A DNA stretch of 24,086 nucleotides from RGIG6919 sp045531905 (GCA_045531905.1 JAZSEY010000012.1:1-24086); one strand, 5' to 3'. Positions 1 through 8,090 are shown, counted from the stretch's first letter. Program-made: numbers and translations. The notes: generated by a model from the letters alone, not told the origin.

Positions 1-47
1 TTATTATAACAAAGGAGTTTATCAATTCATAACGCTTAAGCTATTTT

Positions 48-79
48 AACCACCCGCATAGCAGGTGGTTTATTTTTTT
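48..79 (+). terminator. Rho-independent terminator
   Basis: A 7-bp stem (AACCACC at 48-54, GGTGGTT at 64-70) is followed on the plus strand by a T-rich tail ending in seven T. It would stop a plus-strand transcript entering from left of the window. No gene for it is visible here. Confidence 0.6.
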
Positions 80-138
80 GCTACGCTCATTTCTTCTTTA
101 GAAGAAACTCACTTGCAAAAGAGGGCAATAGCCCTAAC

Positions 139-175
139 AAAAAAATCAGAAGTGACACAATCGTCACTCCTGATT
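139..175 (-). terminator. Rho-independent terminator of the zinc-ribbon operon
   Basis: AATCAG-A-AGTGAC (144-156) pairs with GTCACT-C-CTGATT (163-175) around a 6-nt loop, with one internal mismatch. On the minus strand the stem is followed by a T run (139-145, one interruption). It lies about 340 bp beyond the stop of the last zinc-ribbon gene (519) and is the first good terminator that transcript would meet. Confidence 0.7.
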
Positions 176-518
176 AAAAATAATTGCTATCTTGTTAGTA
201 TTGTCTAGCAGCTCTCCAATGTCTGCATACTTCTTGTTGTCTATATGCTCACATTGTGGAGTTAATCGTCTAATGGCGAAATGCTACTCAGTAAACATAT
301 TATCTCTACTGAATAAATTTACTAGATAACTCATTAACTAGATACTATATGCTCTTGGGTACATTTATAAACTAATCCATTTCACCCAAACCTCTTTCTC
401 TTATCTGTCAACCTATCCTAAATAAGTTAACTGCAACTAAAAGAATCACTTATCTATCTGAGTAAATGCTATTAATTAATCTATGTTATACATGCTCTAT
501 CTCGATATATATTAAGAA
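176..518. other. Gene-free AT-rich stretch
   Basis: No supported open reading frame, RNA gene or strong promoter was seen on either strand. It is probably the 3' untranslated tail of the zinc-ribbon operon. A short direct repeat (ACTAGATA, about 310 and 328) is the only local structure noticed. Confidence 0.4.
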
Positions 519-1526
519 TTAATTATTTCCTACTACACCTTGCCATCTTATCTCATCTTCTAAATATGGTCCCATAAAACGTGGTAAAGTTGTACCTTGT
601 AGAATATACCACTCTCCATCACTTTCATATACAACTACTGAGTAGATTTTCTCTCCCTCATCTCCCAATGACTCCATATGTTCAATTGCTTCATCATAAG
701 TAGAAAAATCATCAGGCACAGCTGCTCTGAACTCTTTATTTTCCCACCACTCTTCGTCATAACCATATAACATATCATCATAGCTCCACTCTATGTATAA
801 TCGTACAACATAAGCATCATCTACGGACACATCGCTTTCTTTTAGTTCTCCATCCACATGTGTACCTATATTAGCCCTATCTTCTAGATTTTGCCAATCT
901 ACATCTACAAAATCAAGTTGCTGACGTGCTTTTACATCAACTTCATCAAAAGGCTGAATATCTATTATCTCATATGATACATTAAACATATCACACGTCT
1001 TATTTTCAATTTCCTCATCACTTAGTCCATCACTTTTATCTGGATAGCTGTCAAGTACAAACTGACATAATGAAGGATTATCATAAAATCCTCTGTAAAA
1101 GAAAAAATCATGTTCAAGTGTATATATCTTAGAGTCGAGAAAAGGATAACCATCACGTACAGCTCTTGCTTCCTCTGTATAAGATAATTCATATATCTTC
1201 TCAAAATCGCATTCGTTAAGAGCCTCGAAATATTCAGCTAAAACTTTTTCCTGAGGTGATAACTCCTTTTCTGGTTTCTTCTTTAAATTAACAATTAGCA
1301 CAACAGCTATTACTGCTATGATAGCCACTACACTAACTCCAATTATTATTGACGTCTTTTTCTTTCTTTTATCTGTTTTCTTTGAGTCAACCTCACTTTC
1401 ATTATTTTTAGCCTGATTTTGATACCCCATATTTTGAGTTTCTAAATCAGTGTTGCATGCAGTACCACAAACTGAGCAAAACGCTGAACCATCAGCAATT
1501 TGATTTCCACAACTAGTACAAAACAT
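519..1526 (-). CDS. Zinc-ribbon membrane protein, 335 aa (third gene of operon)
   Basis: Function not recognised. An N-terminal zinc ribbon has two CxxC knuckles (MFCTSCG at 1-7, CSVCG at 17-21). A low-complexity linker contains one MGYQ motif (33-36). A basic patch precedes a single membrane helix at about 58-80, and a strongly acidic C-terminal domain of about 250 residues follows. The ribbon is probably cytoplasmic and the C-terminal domain extracytoplasmic. The ATG is preceded by AGAGAGG at good spacing. The first roughly 50 nt of the gene plus leader are nearly identical to the start of the 280-aa gene at 4985, so the two 5' ends are duplicates. It sits 62 bp after the 854-aa gene and is likely co-transcribed with it. 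Such ribbon-helix proteins are common in Clostridia and mostly uncharacterised. Confidence 0.75.
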   Translation of the reverse strand: MFCTSCGNQIADGSAFCSVCGTACNTDLETQNMGYQNQAKNNESEVDSKKTDKRKKKTSIIIGVSVVAIIAVIAVVLIVNLKKKPEKELSPQEKVLAEYFEALNECDFEKIYELSYTEEARAVRDGYPFLDSKIYTLEHDFFFYRGFYDNPSLCQFVLDSYPDKSDGLSDEEIENKTCDMFNVSYEIIDIQPFDEVDVKARQQLDFVDVDWQNLEDRANIGTHVDGELKESDVSVDDAYVVRLYIEWSYDDMLYGYDEEWWENKEFRAAVPDDFSTYDEAIEHMESLGDEGEKIYSVVVYESDGEWYILQGTTLPRFMGPYLEDEIRWQGVVGNN

Positions 1527-1547
1527 CTTTTTAATCCTCTCTTCTGT
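1497..1547 (-). repeat. Duplicated leader and 5' coding segment (copy 2)
   Basis: This matches 4956-5007 over about 51 nt with a single 1-nt length difference. It spans the ribosome binding site, the ATG and the first zinc knuckle. Weaker similarity extends into the upstream leader, where both copies have an AUAGG/CCUAU inverted repeat. Confidence 0.8.
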
Positions 1548-1588
1548 GTTTTTCTATATAGGAAGAAAACAACCTATTTTTATGCATC

Positions 1589-4153
1589 TTAATTATGAGC
1601 TGTATATACTCTAATAATTTGTTCATCCTTTACAACAACATATACATCATAAAAATTATAATTATTTTCTTCGTAAGTCAAATAATACTCTCGTTCCTCT
1701 AACCAAGTATCTTCAAGTTCTTCATAAGATATGTTTGCAATTACTTCACTAAATGCTGTATCCTCCCAAACACAATCGTCAGCTACTGGATAACTAATTT
1801 CTTCTCCATCATCACCTTTGATATATAATACCCCGTTGTCATAGCTCATGGCTTCTATGTGGTAAAGAGAATAACCATACTCAGTAATACCAAGGTTCTC
1901 ATAAGCTTCGAGGATAGTAGTATAACGTCTAGACACTCCAATTTGGGTATACTCTCTATACTTTTCTATAAATGCATTATATGTGGCTTCATCACTTACC
2001 TCGTCATTGTAGTAATATACATAATTATCATCTATTCTATCTAATCTAACATAATCCAACTCCACAAAATCTGTTATGGAATCATTTATTTCCATTAAGC
2101 TATATGCTTCTGAACCTCCAACATGACTAAAAACTACTATTATATTCTCTCGTTCTTTATACTGATATCCCCCACTAGAATACATGCATTTTACATCTTT
2201 ATCTGTAGCATTATAGAGCAGTAATCTAGGGTCATCAATTATATCGAATGCACACAACTCTGGAATATCATCATCATTTATATATACAAGTTCATATCCC
2301 CGTATATCAAGATTATTCTCATCAATATACCCCTGATATGCATTCAAAGCCTCTGCTACCTTTGCTTCATCTGAGCCATCACGGAAATAAATATAATATT
2401 CACTACCGCCTCCTCCATAAGCACCAGATTCATAATCCATTTTATTATCATCTACGTAATATGAATATGCTGTATAACATACAGCATCTAGCTCTTCTAT
2501 GTACAGCCCTTCGCTTGGGAAAATGTAATGCAACGTCTTTCCATCATAAAGAGAAACATAATTACTACTATGGTAACAATTATATTCTTTTTCAACATAA
2601 TCTTTATCATGAATACTACCACACTCATCGCAGTATGCTAAATCCTTTATATTTCCATATGTACCATAATTAGAAAACACATCTCCACCATCTATCCAAG
2701 TACCCTCATACTGTAATAGTGTTTCTTTATCCAATTCAGCACGTTTGAAAGTATATTCCTGTGGTTCTAAACACACTACATCATTTTGACCTATATCACT
2801 TGTACTAAGTGTAATAGTGTCATTATCTATAACATCAATTTTGAATTTCTCACACCAATTTGTTTCATATTGAGGCTCGTGAATAAACTGGACAAAACTA
2901 TTTCCACCAGAATACTTATAATTTTTGTAACTATGTAATAATCTGAATCCAAAATCCTGACTTTGTAAATAAACAGTAAATCCTTCATCTCCACCGCTCA
3001 CATTATAACCAATATACATACCAACTGTATCACTTTGCCAATACCCCATTATTGGAGATTGCTCGCTGATAAGTTTCACATAGCTGTATTCAGGATTTAC
3101 TGGCATATCTTCTGTGGTAATTTCATCAACTACACCATAATCATACCCAGACTCGACAGTTGGATATACTTGCCACTCTGCAGGATTAGTTTCTGTTGAA
3201 ATATACACAGTAACTATACCATTTGAGCTTACAACAAAACTAAATCCAGTAGCTCCATCATACGTATGCTGTATCTCTGGAACAGAGTTGAGATACCCCA
3301 TTATTGCTGCTTGAACTGACTCAGGCAAATACTCTAAATCACTTTCCAAATCAATAACCACATCATAGTATGGTTGAAAACTATTATATACTTCTTCACT
3401 ACACAAAGCACTCTGTATAGCTGTTGATATTTCCTCTGCACTTTGTATATCCTCTGACTGCCAAACATCAACGCAGTACTCAAATACCCCTGGCAATATG
3501 TACCACTTATTTCCTACCTTATAGGCAATCAACTGAGATAATTCTTTATTATCGTCAAGCACATTACCATTTATATCATAAGTTGTAGTTTGCTCTCTTT
3601 CAGCATCCTTTTTATACTGTATGTTTATGTTGACAATTTTAAGTGCTGTATATTCTACATCTATATCAGCCTCATCAAATATCTCGTCAATCATAGCAGA
3701 TACTTTTTCGTCAGCATCAACACTATTTACAACAGAAATTGATTTTACTTCCTCGTTCATATCCTCAAGCAGGTCATCTATTGCTCCATCTGCATACCAA
3801 TCTTCTCCGTCATCTCTGGCATCCTTAGGGAACATAATTTCAAGAAGTAACTCTTCATCTTCCTGCCTAATAGCTTCCATATACTTTTCTATGGTTTTAT
3901 CAATATTTCTTCCTACAAAGAGCATTACGCAAGCAACTACAACAGCTATGACAGCTACTGCAATACCCCCTATTATAAAAGGCTTTTTGTTAATAGGTTT
4001 CTTTTCCTTTTTAACAACTTCTTTCTTTATGACTGGTTCAGACGCTTTTACTGGTTCTACTGCTACCACTGGTTCTTCCTTAAGCGATGCACCACAGAAT
4101 GGACAAAAGGCAATACCATCTCTAACTTCTTTTCCACACTTTTTACAAGTCAT
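1589..4153 (-). CDS. Large zinc-ribbon membrane protein, 854 aa (second gene of operon)
   Basis: Function not recognised. A zinc ribbon at 1-21 (CKKCG, CPFCG) is followed by a Pro/Glu/Val/Lys-rich linker and one transmembrane helix at about 59-81. Some 770 mostly acidic, Tyr- and Asp-rich residues follow, probably extracytoplasmic. A second CxxC pair within CDECGSIH lies mid-protein. The C-terminal third has a run of the type YELVYINDDDIPEL, seen in repeat-like exported domains of Lachnospiraceae (recalled, not searched). The ATG at 4153 is chosen because AGGTGG lies 8 nt upstream; two in-frame GTG codons just before it overlap that site. The start overlaps the end of the 280-aa gene by 11 nt, so translation is probably coupled. 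The length is unusual for a ribbon-helix protein. Confidence 0.75.
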   Translation of the reverse strand: MTCKKCGKEVRDGIAFCPFCGASLKEEPVVAVEPVKASEPVIKKEVVKKEKKPINKKPFIIGGIAVAVIAVVVACVMLFVGRNIDKTIEKYMEAIRQEDEELLLEIMFPKDARDDGEDWYADGAIDDLLEDMNEEVKSISVVNSVDADEKVSAMIDEIFDEADIDVEYTALKIVNINIQYKKDAEREQTTTYDINGNVLDDNKELSQLIAYKVGNKWYILPGVFEYCVDVWQSEDIQSAEEISTAIQSALCSEEVYNSFQPYYDVVIDLESDLEYLPESVQAAIMGYLNSVPEIQHTYDGATGFSFVVSSNGIVTVYISTETNPAEWQVYPTVESGYDYGVVDEITTEDMPVNPEYSYVKLISEQSPIMGYWQSDTVGMYIGYNVSGGDEGFTVYLQSQDFGFRLLHSYKNYKYSGGNSFVQFIHEPQYETNWCEKFKIDVIDNDTITLSTSDIGQNDVVCLEPQEYTFKRAELDKETLLQYEGTWIDGGDVFSNYGTYGNIKDLAYCDECGSIHDKDYVEKEYNCYHSSNYVSLYDGKTLHYIFPSEGLYIEELDAVCYTAYSYYVDDNKMDYESGAYGGGGSEYYIYFRDGSDEAKVAEALNAYQGYIDENNLDIRGYELVYINDDDIPELCAFDIIDDPRLLLYNATDKDVKCMYSSGGYQYKERENIIVVFSHVGGSEAYSLMEINDSITDFVELDYVRLDRIDDNYVYYYNDEVSDEATYNAFIEKYREYTQIGVSRRYTTILEAYENLGITEYGYSLYHIEAMSYDNGVLYIKGDDGEEISYPVADDCVWEDTAFSEVIANISYEELEDTWLEEREYYLTYEENNYNFYDVYVVVKDEQIIRVYTAHN

Positions 4154-4985
4154 CGTTAACACCACCTATCGCTTTATCCTTCGCCTTTCTTATTTTCTTG
4201 TCAAAAGCTTTAACTGCTTTAGTGCCACCATACTTAGACACATCAAGACCAATTGAACCACCTGCAAAAGCTACTATGTACATACCTTTCTTTGAACAGA
4301 AATATGCGAATAACAACACTCCTGCCAAGAGAAATCCTACAACAAAATAAATTGCGTCAGCCTCACAAGCTGAACCATATATACCAAAGCCAAGACAAGC
4401 TATTGCTAAAAGTAATAACAGTATTCTGCCTTTATAAATAAATCCAGTAGCTGTAATATCTTTGACATCAACACACCACTCTTCGTCTGTCTTAACAAAA
4501 TGACCAGCTTGCTTGGTGTAACATCTACCCTTGAAATAGTATCGCTTATCAGTGAGTACACCAAACCCCTTGCTTAAGCCCCCACCATGCAACATATTTT
4601 GAAGATAGCTACCACCTAATACAGCAACTTGCTCTTCATCTTCATTAACAAATAATTCTTCAACCTTCTTTATTGTTCTTTCTTCGTCTACTTTATTAGG
4701 TCTAGGCTGCATTTGTTTATTTTGGGTAATAGTTTGAGGTTTCTGAATCATATTTACAAAACCACTTTGGTTGCTCATAGGCTGATTTTGATACCCCATG
4801 TTCTGAGTTTCCATCTGCATTGTTTGACTACTTTGATACCCCATATTAGTGGTATTCATCTGAGTAGTTTGCTCACTCTGATACCCCATACCTTGAGTTT
4901 CTAAATTGATGTCAAAGAAGTTGCCACAAACTGGACACACAGTTGAGCCATCAGGAATTTGATTTCCACAACTAGTACAAAACAT
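4143..4985 (-). CDS. Zinc-ribbon protein with MGYQ repeats, PH-like region and two membrane helices, 280 aa (first gene of operon)
   Basis: Function not recognised. A zinc ribbon at 1-21 (CTSCG, CPVCG) leads into a Gln/Met/Thr-rich linker with MGYQ at residues 33, 48 and 63, exactly 15 residues apart. Residues about 110-185 resemble bacterial PH-type membrane-associated domains (LTDKRYYFKG, then VKDITATG); this is inferred by eye. Two hydrophobic helices follow (about 187-206 and 211-229) and a Lys-rich tail. The ATG at 4985 is used because AGAGAGG lies 10 nt upstream, and the same leader plus start occurs at the 335-aa gene. A longer in-frame start at 5063 would run through the promoter region and is rejected. 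This gene leads the operon and is divergent from the XRE regulator. Confidence 0.75.
   Translation of the reverse strand: MFCTSCGNQIPDGSTVCPVCGNFFDINLETQGMGYQSEQTTQMNTTNMGYQSSQTMQMETQNMGYQNQPMSNQSGFVNMIQKPQTITQNKQMQPRPNKVDEERTIKKVEELFVNEDEEQVAVLGGSYLQNMLHGGGLSKGFGVLTDKRYYFKGRCYTKQAGHFVKTDEEWCVDVKDITATGFIYKGRILLLLLAIACLGFGIYGSACEADAIYFVVGFLLAGVLLFAYFCSKKGMYIVAFAGGSIGLDVSKYGGTKAVKAFDKKIRKAKDKAIGGVNDDL
4788..4889 (-). repeat. 45-bp (15-residue) tandem repeat with MGYQ cores
   Basis: Three copies begin with codons for Met-Gly-Tyr-Gln at residues 33, 48 and 63 of the 280-aa zinc-ribbon protein. The linker between cores varies but stays Gln/Thr/Met/Asn-rich. Each core contains GGGGTAT on the minus strand. 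The paralogue at 519-1526 has one copy. Confidence 0.8.
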
Positions 4986-5007
4986 CTTATTTAATCCTCT
5001 CTTCTGT
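4956..5007 (-). repeat. Duplicated leader and 5' coding segment (copy 1)
   Basis: Partner of the segment at 1497-1547. It contains AGAGAGG, the ATG at 4985 and codons for MFCTSCGNQI. Near-identity including non-coding bases indicates a recent segmental duplication or gene conversion between the first and third operon genes. Confidence 0.8.
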
Positions 5008-5020
5008 ATAATTTTAACTA

Positions 5021-5082
5021 TATAGGCTATAAATAGCCTATGTGGTTCATTCAATATTATCACAACTGCCTATACAATTCAA
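5021..5082 (-). promoter_or_regulatory. Divergent control region: promoter and operator-like sites
   Basis: A minus-strand promoter is proposed with TTGAAT (5077-5082), a 17-nt spacer and TAATAT (5054-5059), facing the zinc-ribbon operon. The motif GCCTATA occurs as 5068-5074 (between -35 and -10) and inverted as TATAGGC at 5021-5027, paired with AGCCTAT at 5035-5041. The last two form the near-perfect inverted repeat 5022-5041 around the expected transcription start. The layout fits repression by the adjacent XRE protein. The promoter hexamers match consensus at only 4 of 6 each. Confidence 0.4.
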
Positions 5083-5109
5083 GTATATCAATATACACGG
5101 GGGTGTTTT

Positions 5110-5445
5110 ATGAACTACTACGACATAGGGCAGAGAATCAGAAAATACAGAAAGGCTAATCAGTTGTCTCAAGAACAACTGGCTGATATGGTAGGAATAT
5201 CGGCGACACATCTGAGCCACATAGAAACTGGCAATACAAAGCTAAGTTTACCTGTATTCGTAAAAATAGCAGACTCACTTTCAATTAAAACAGATGAATT
5301 ACTGAGTGACATCTCAGACATAAGTTCAAATGAAGCAAAAGAGGAAATTTTAGAGCTTTTAGACAATTGCTCTACCAAAGATACACTAATCATAAAAGAC
5401 CTGATAAAATCAGTAAAAATCTCTCTTGATAAATATAATGACTAA
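5110..5445 (+). CDS. XRE-family helix-turn-helix regulator, 111 aa
   Basis: Residues about 6-62 form a typical Cro/C1-type HTH: IGQRIRKYRKANQLSQEQLA, then MVGISATHLSHIETG as the recognition part. The remaining 45 residues are acidic and helical, likely for dimerisation. GGGGGTG lies a few bases upstream of the ATG as ribosome binding site. It is the only plus-strand gene in the left 9 kb, divergent from the zinc-ribbon operon and facing the 139-aa gene. Single HTH proteins of this kind usually control their own region in mobile elements. Inverted GCCTATA sites in the divergent promoter are candidate operators. Family assignment is firm; the target is inferred. Confidence 0.9.
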   Translation: MNYYDIGQRIRKYRKANQLSQEQLADMVGISATHLSHIETGNTKLSLPVFVKIADSLSIKTDELLSDISDISSNEAKEEILELLDNCSTKDTLIIKDLIKSVKISLDKYND

Positions 5446-5449
5446 AGAA

Positions 5450-5482
5450 AAAGGTCTATAGGCAAAACGCCTATAGACCTTT
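5450..5482. terminator. Bidirectional terminator between convergent genes
   Basis: A perfect 14-bp stem (AAAGGTCTATAGGC and its complement) surrounds a 5-nt loop. On the minus strand it is followed by TTTTTC and would end the 139-aa gene's transcript. On the plus strand the right arm ends in CTTT and would end the XRE gene. The stem includes TATAGGC/GCCTATA, the same half-site seen in the XRE promoter region. Confidence 0.8.
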
Positions 5483-5501
5483 CTGATACCCCATTATTTA
5501 C

Positions 5502-5921
5502 TTACTCACCTAGCATAGCTACGCACAGAAACTCTGTAATCTTTATCCATTGTTTATCTGCCCAACTAATTTCAGTCCTAAATTCATTAGGAAAATCCTC
5601 TTTCGCTATAAATTCATACTCTCGCAAATATGTAGAATAGTATAGATAATTCCCATACAATCTTGTAATAGCAATGGCAACAAATCGCTGTGTAAAGCAC
5701 TTTGAATGTTGTTTGTAGTAATCTAGCATATACTGTGTCTCAGCAACAAGCTTTTCTTTATAAGACCTTAAATAACTCTGCAAGCTATCAATTGCTTCTG
5801 GAGAACCTGCATAACCTTCTCTTAAAGCATTTTCAATCTTTACCATATCATACTGTAGCTGTGTTTCATATTCCAATAATGGAAGCCTTAGCCCCTCAGG
5901 AACAAACTTGTTTGTAATCAT
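5502..5921 (-). CDS. Hypothetical protein, 139 aa
   Basis: No family recognised. The protein appears largely alpha-helical, without a signal peptide, clear membrane helix or metal motif. The middle is rich in Tyr, Gln and charged residues; the end is hydrophobic and aromatic (ISWADKQWIKITEFLCVAML). The ATG at 5921 has an AAGGGGG ribosome binding site 10 nt upstream, and that site overlaps one copy of the element-wide GGGGTAT heptamer. It lies 97 bp downstream of the methyltransferase gene on the same strand, so co-transcription is possible. A weak promoter (TTGTTG, 16 nt, TATATA) can also be read in that gap. Confidence 0.6.
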   Translation of the reverse strand: MITNKFVPEGLRLPLLEYETQLQYDMVKIENALREGYAGSPEAIDSLQSYLRSYKEKLVAETQYMLDYYKQHSKCFTQRFVAIAITRLYGNYLYYSTYLREYEFIAKEDFPNEFRTEISWADKQWIKITEFLCVAMLGE

Positions 5922-6018
5922 AAGATAGATACCCCCTTGTTTTATTTAAACAATATATACCTACCTGACTCATAGCAACAAACAACTGAATACCATATAC
6001 ATTATCAGAGGGGATTAT

Positions 6019-7980
6019 TTAATTTGGAAGTAACATATTTTCATCTATAATTTTCATAAAATCTTTAAACTTGTATACTTCAAACTCATATAACACATTA
6101 TCACTATCTTTATAATTTGGGAAACTTACAATAGGGAAGTTTGTAATCATAATCTCAATTACACGATTATCACTAATTTCCTTAGCAAGATTTTTACCTT
6201 TCTCTAATATAACTAATACAAATAAACTTATTCTCCTTTTATTCGTACCATTTTTAAATTTTTCATATACTGTATCATATATTTCTTTATTTCCAAGTGC
6301 CATTACTGACTTTTGTGGTTTCTTCTCGTAGGATTTAACAGCTCTCATAGAAAAAATGAATTTCTTACCACTTTCCACAAGTAAATTAATCAACTCATCC
6401 ATATCTTTTGTCAGAAACTTATCAACGCCACTACCCTTTTTATAATAATCCGATGTACCAATATATGGACTATCAGAGTAAAATAGCACTTTATTGTTTT
6501 TTTCAGCAAACTCTTTTATGACAGCTCTGAAATCCTTATTTCTTAGTAATTTCTGATTGTAGCAACGACGCACTCTATTATGATACTGTTCTATCTCATA
6601 ATAAATATCTTCATCTAAAATAAATTTCCAAATTTCATTTCTCTTTTTCGTATTATCTAGCTCAAATTCACCACGATTACTTGCTATGATAGATGAGCTA
6701 ACAATATCACCACGTGTAGCTATTTTTTGCAGATATATTTCACCGACAGCCCTCTGTATCTTACCATTTTTTCTTCCTATATTTTGCATATCCACAAAAT
6801 ATGCAAAATATGCCAAAGCTTTTAACTGAGCAATATTAGCTTTATAGTCACGATAATATATATCTTTTCTAACAACATGTCCATCTTTTACAATATTTCC
6901 TGATAATCGAATAAGCATTTTATTATGGTACATTTTTCCAAATAACTGTTCTTGTATACTATTTATCACATCAAAATATTTATCAAAATCTTCCTTTGTA
7001 GTCCACTTCTTAATCTCATCATAAGTGTAACCATCAAACTCCTTATTTCTTGGATACTTCATATCAATCTGTTCTTGAAATACCCCCATAAACACTTCTT
7101 TTTCACTATCATAAAACTTAAAATCACAACCATAATTTTCAAAGATTTCACTCTCTTCTTCAATAGTTTCCTGCTTCTTTTTCCCACTATTTTTTTTATC
7201 ATTAAGGTACTTACGCAAAACCTCTTCTATATCAAATCCATAATAAGGATCTATTGTATAATCTGGCTTTGCTAAATCTTCTTGCAAACGCTTAATACCT
7301 TCTTGTAATTCAACATATCTATCACTAGATATTACTTCAAATAAATTATATACAGCCTTATTCTTCTCATTATATACTTGTTTCACTTTATCCTGAGGAT
7401 ACAACGCTGTCGAAGCAGAACCTGAACCACCAAATATATCTACAAAATATGAATAAGCACCTGCCTGATATGCTAAATTCTTAATAGCATACGCAAGTTC
7501 ATCTTTCTTTTGACCTTTATAAGGACATGGATTAACTGGTTGCTTGTATTTACTCATAGTGTAATATCCATCTGGTGTCATACCACCCATGTTCAAGAAT
7601 TTCTTTGTTTTGGCTAACCCTCTATTATTCAACTCTCCCATAAATTTTTTAGTTGTTATATTACTTTTCTTAATCTTATAACATAAATAAAACAAGACCT
7701 GTTTTATCAAAAAAGGCATCTCCGTCGCAACCAACGGAACATCTCCGTTATACCCCAAATCAAAGTCTCTTACTTCAGGATGATTATTTATTATACCCAC
7801 AATCTTATCCAATGCCTTGTCATAATCAAAAGACTCACTTGTTTCACAATCATCAACAATGTCATACAAAGTTTGTTCTTCTTCAGCACTAAACACCTTA
7901 TTTGCATTTTTTGCACGATTAAATTTCTTAAAAGGAATCGCTCCTTTGTCTAATATCTTTTGTAGTTCACTCTTAGTCAT
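6019..7980 (-). CDS. D12-class (Dam-like) DNA adenine N6-methyltransferase, divergent, 653 aa
   Basis: This probably transfers a methyl group from AdoMet to adenine N6 in DNA. PCPYKGQKKDE (151-161) corresponds to the opening PxxKxGGK-type motif. FVDIFGGSGSAS (179-190) is the AdoMet-binding FxGxG motif, followed by YNEKNKAVYNLFEVI. The catalytic motif reads YSDSPYIGTSDYY, with DSPY at 503-506 instead of DPPY. FIFSMR (541-546) continues the family pattern. About 310 residues separate motif I from DSPY, far more than in compact Dam enzymes; the insert may be a target-recognition or extra domain. An extra N-terminal region of about 140 residues precedes it. The start has GGAGG at correct spacing. 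No restriction partner is visible, so it may be a solitary anti-restriction or regulatory methylase. Catalytic competence is uncertain. Confidence 0.8.
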   Translation of the reverse strand: MTKSELQKILDKGAIPFKKFNRAKNANKVFSAEEEQTLYDIVDDCETSESFDYDKALDKIVGIINNHPEVRDFDLGYNGDVPLVATEMPFLIKQVLFYLCYKIKKSNITTKKFMGELNNRGLAKTKKFLNMGGMTPDGYYTMSKYKQPVNPCPYKGQKKDELAYAIKNLAYQAGAYSYFVDIFGGSGSASTALYPQDKVKQVYNEKNKAVYNLFEVISSDRYVELQEGIKRLQEDLAKPDYTIDPYYGFDIEEVLRKYLNDKKNSGKKKQETIEEESEIFENYGCDFKFYDSEKEVFMGVFQEQIDMKYPRNKEFDGYTYDEIKKWTTKEDFDKYFDVINSIQEQLFGKMYHNKMLIRLSGNIVKDGHVVRKDIYYRDYKANIAQLKALAYFAYFVDMQNIGRKNGKIQRAVGEIYLQKIATRGDIVSSSIIASNRGEFELDNTKKRNEIWKFILDEDIYYEIEQYHNRVRRCYNQKLLRNKDFRAVIKEFAEKNNKVLFYSDSPYIGTSDYYKKGSGVDKFLTKDMDELINLLVESGKKFIFSMRAVKSYEKKPQKSVMALGNKEIYDTVYEKFKNGTNKRRISLFVLVILEKGKNLAKEISDNRVIEIMITNFPIVSFPNYKDSDNVLYEFEVYKFKDFMKIIDENMLLPN

Positions 7981-8054
7981 ATTAACCTCCGTTGTTTTAC
8001 ATACCCCGATGTTCTTATGTATAAAAGTGTATCACAACAAAAAATATATATCTA

Positions 8055-8090
8055 CAAAAAATAGTGGCTGATTTATAATTCAGCCACTAT
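8055..8090 (-). terminator. Rho-independent terminator of the integrase gene
   Basis: A perfect 11-bp stem (ATAGTGGCTGA and complement) with an 8-nt loop is followed on the minus strand by a run of T. It lies just beyond the integrase stop and isolates it from the methyltransferase gene. Confidence 0.85.

Noticed and set aside
2248..2673. 141-codon plus-strand open frame rich in His, Tyr and Leu
   Set aside because: It lies wholly antisense to the 854-aa zinc-ribbon gene, and its odd composition is a reflection of that gene's Tyr/Asp-rich codons.
3621..4256. 211-codon plus-strand open frame, Ser/Thr/Ile-rich
   Set aside because: It is antisense to the zinc-ribbon genes, without a ribosome binding site, and explained by the opposite frame of acidic and hydrophobic stretches.
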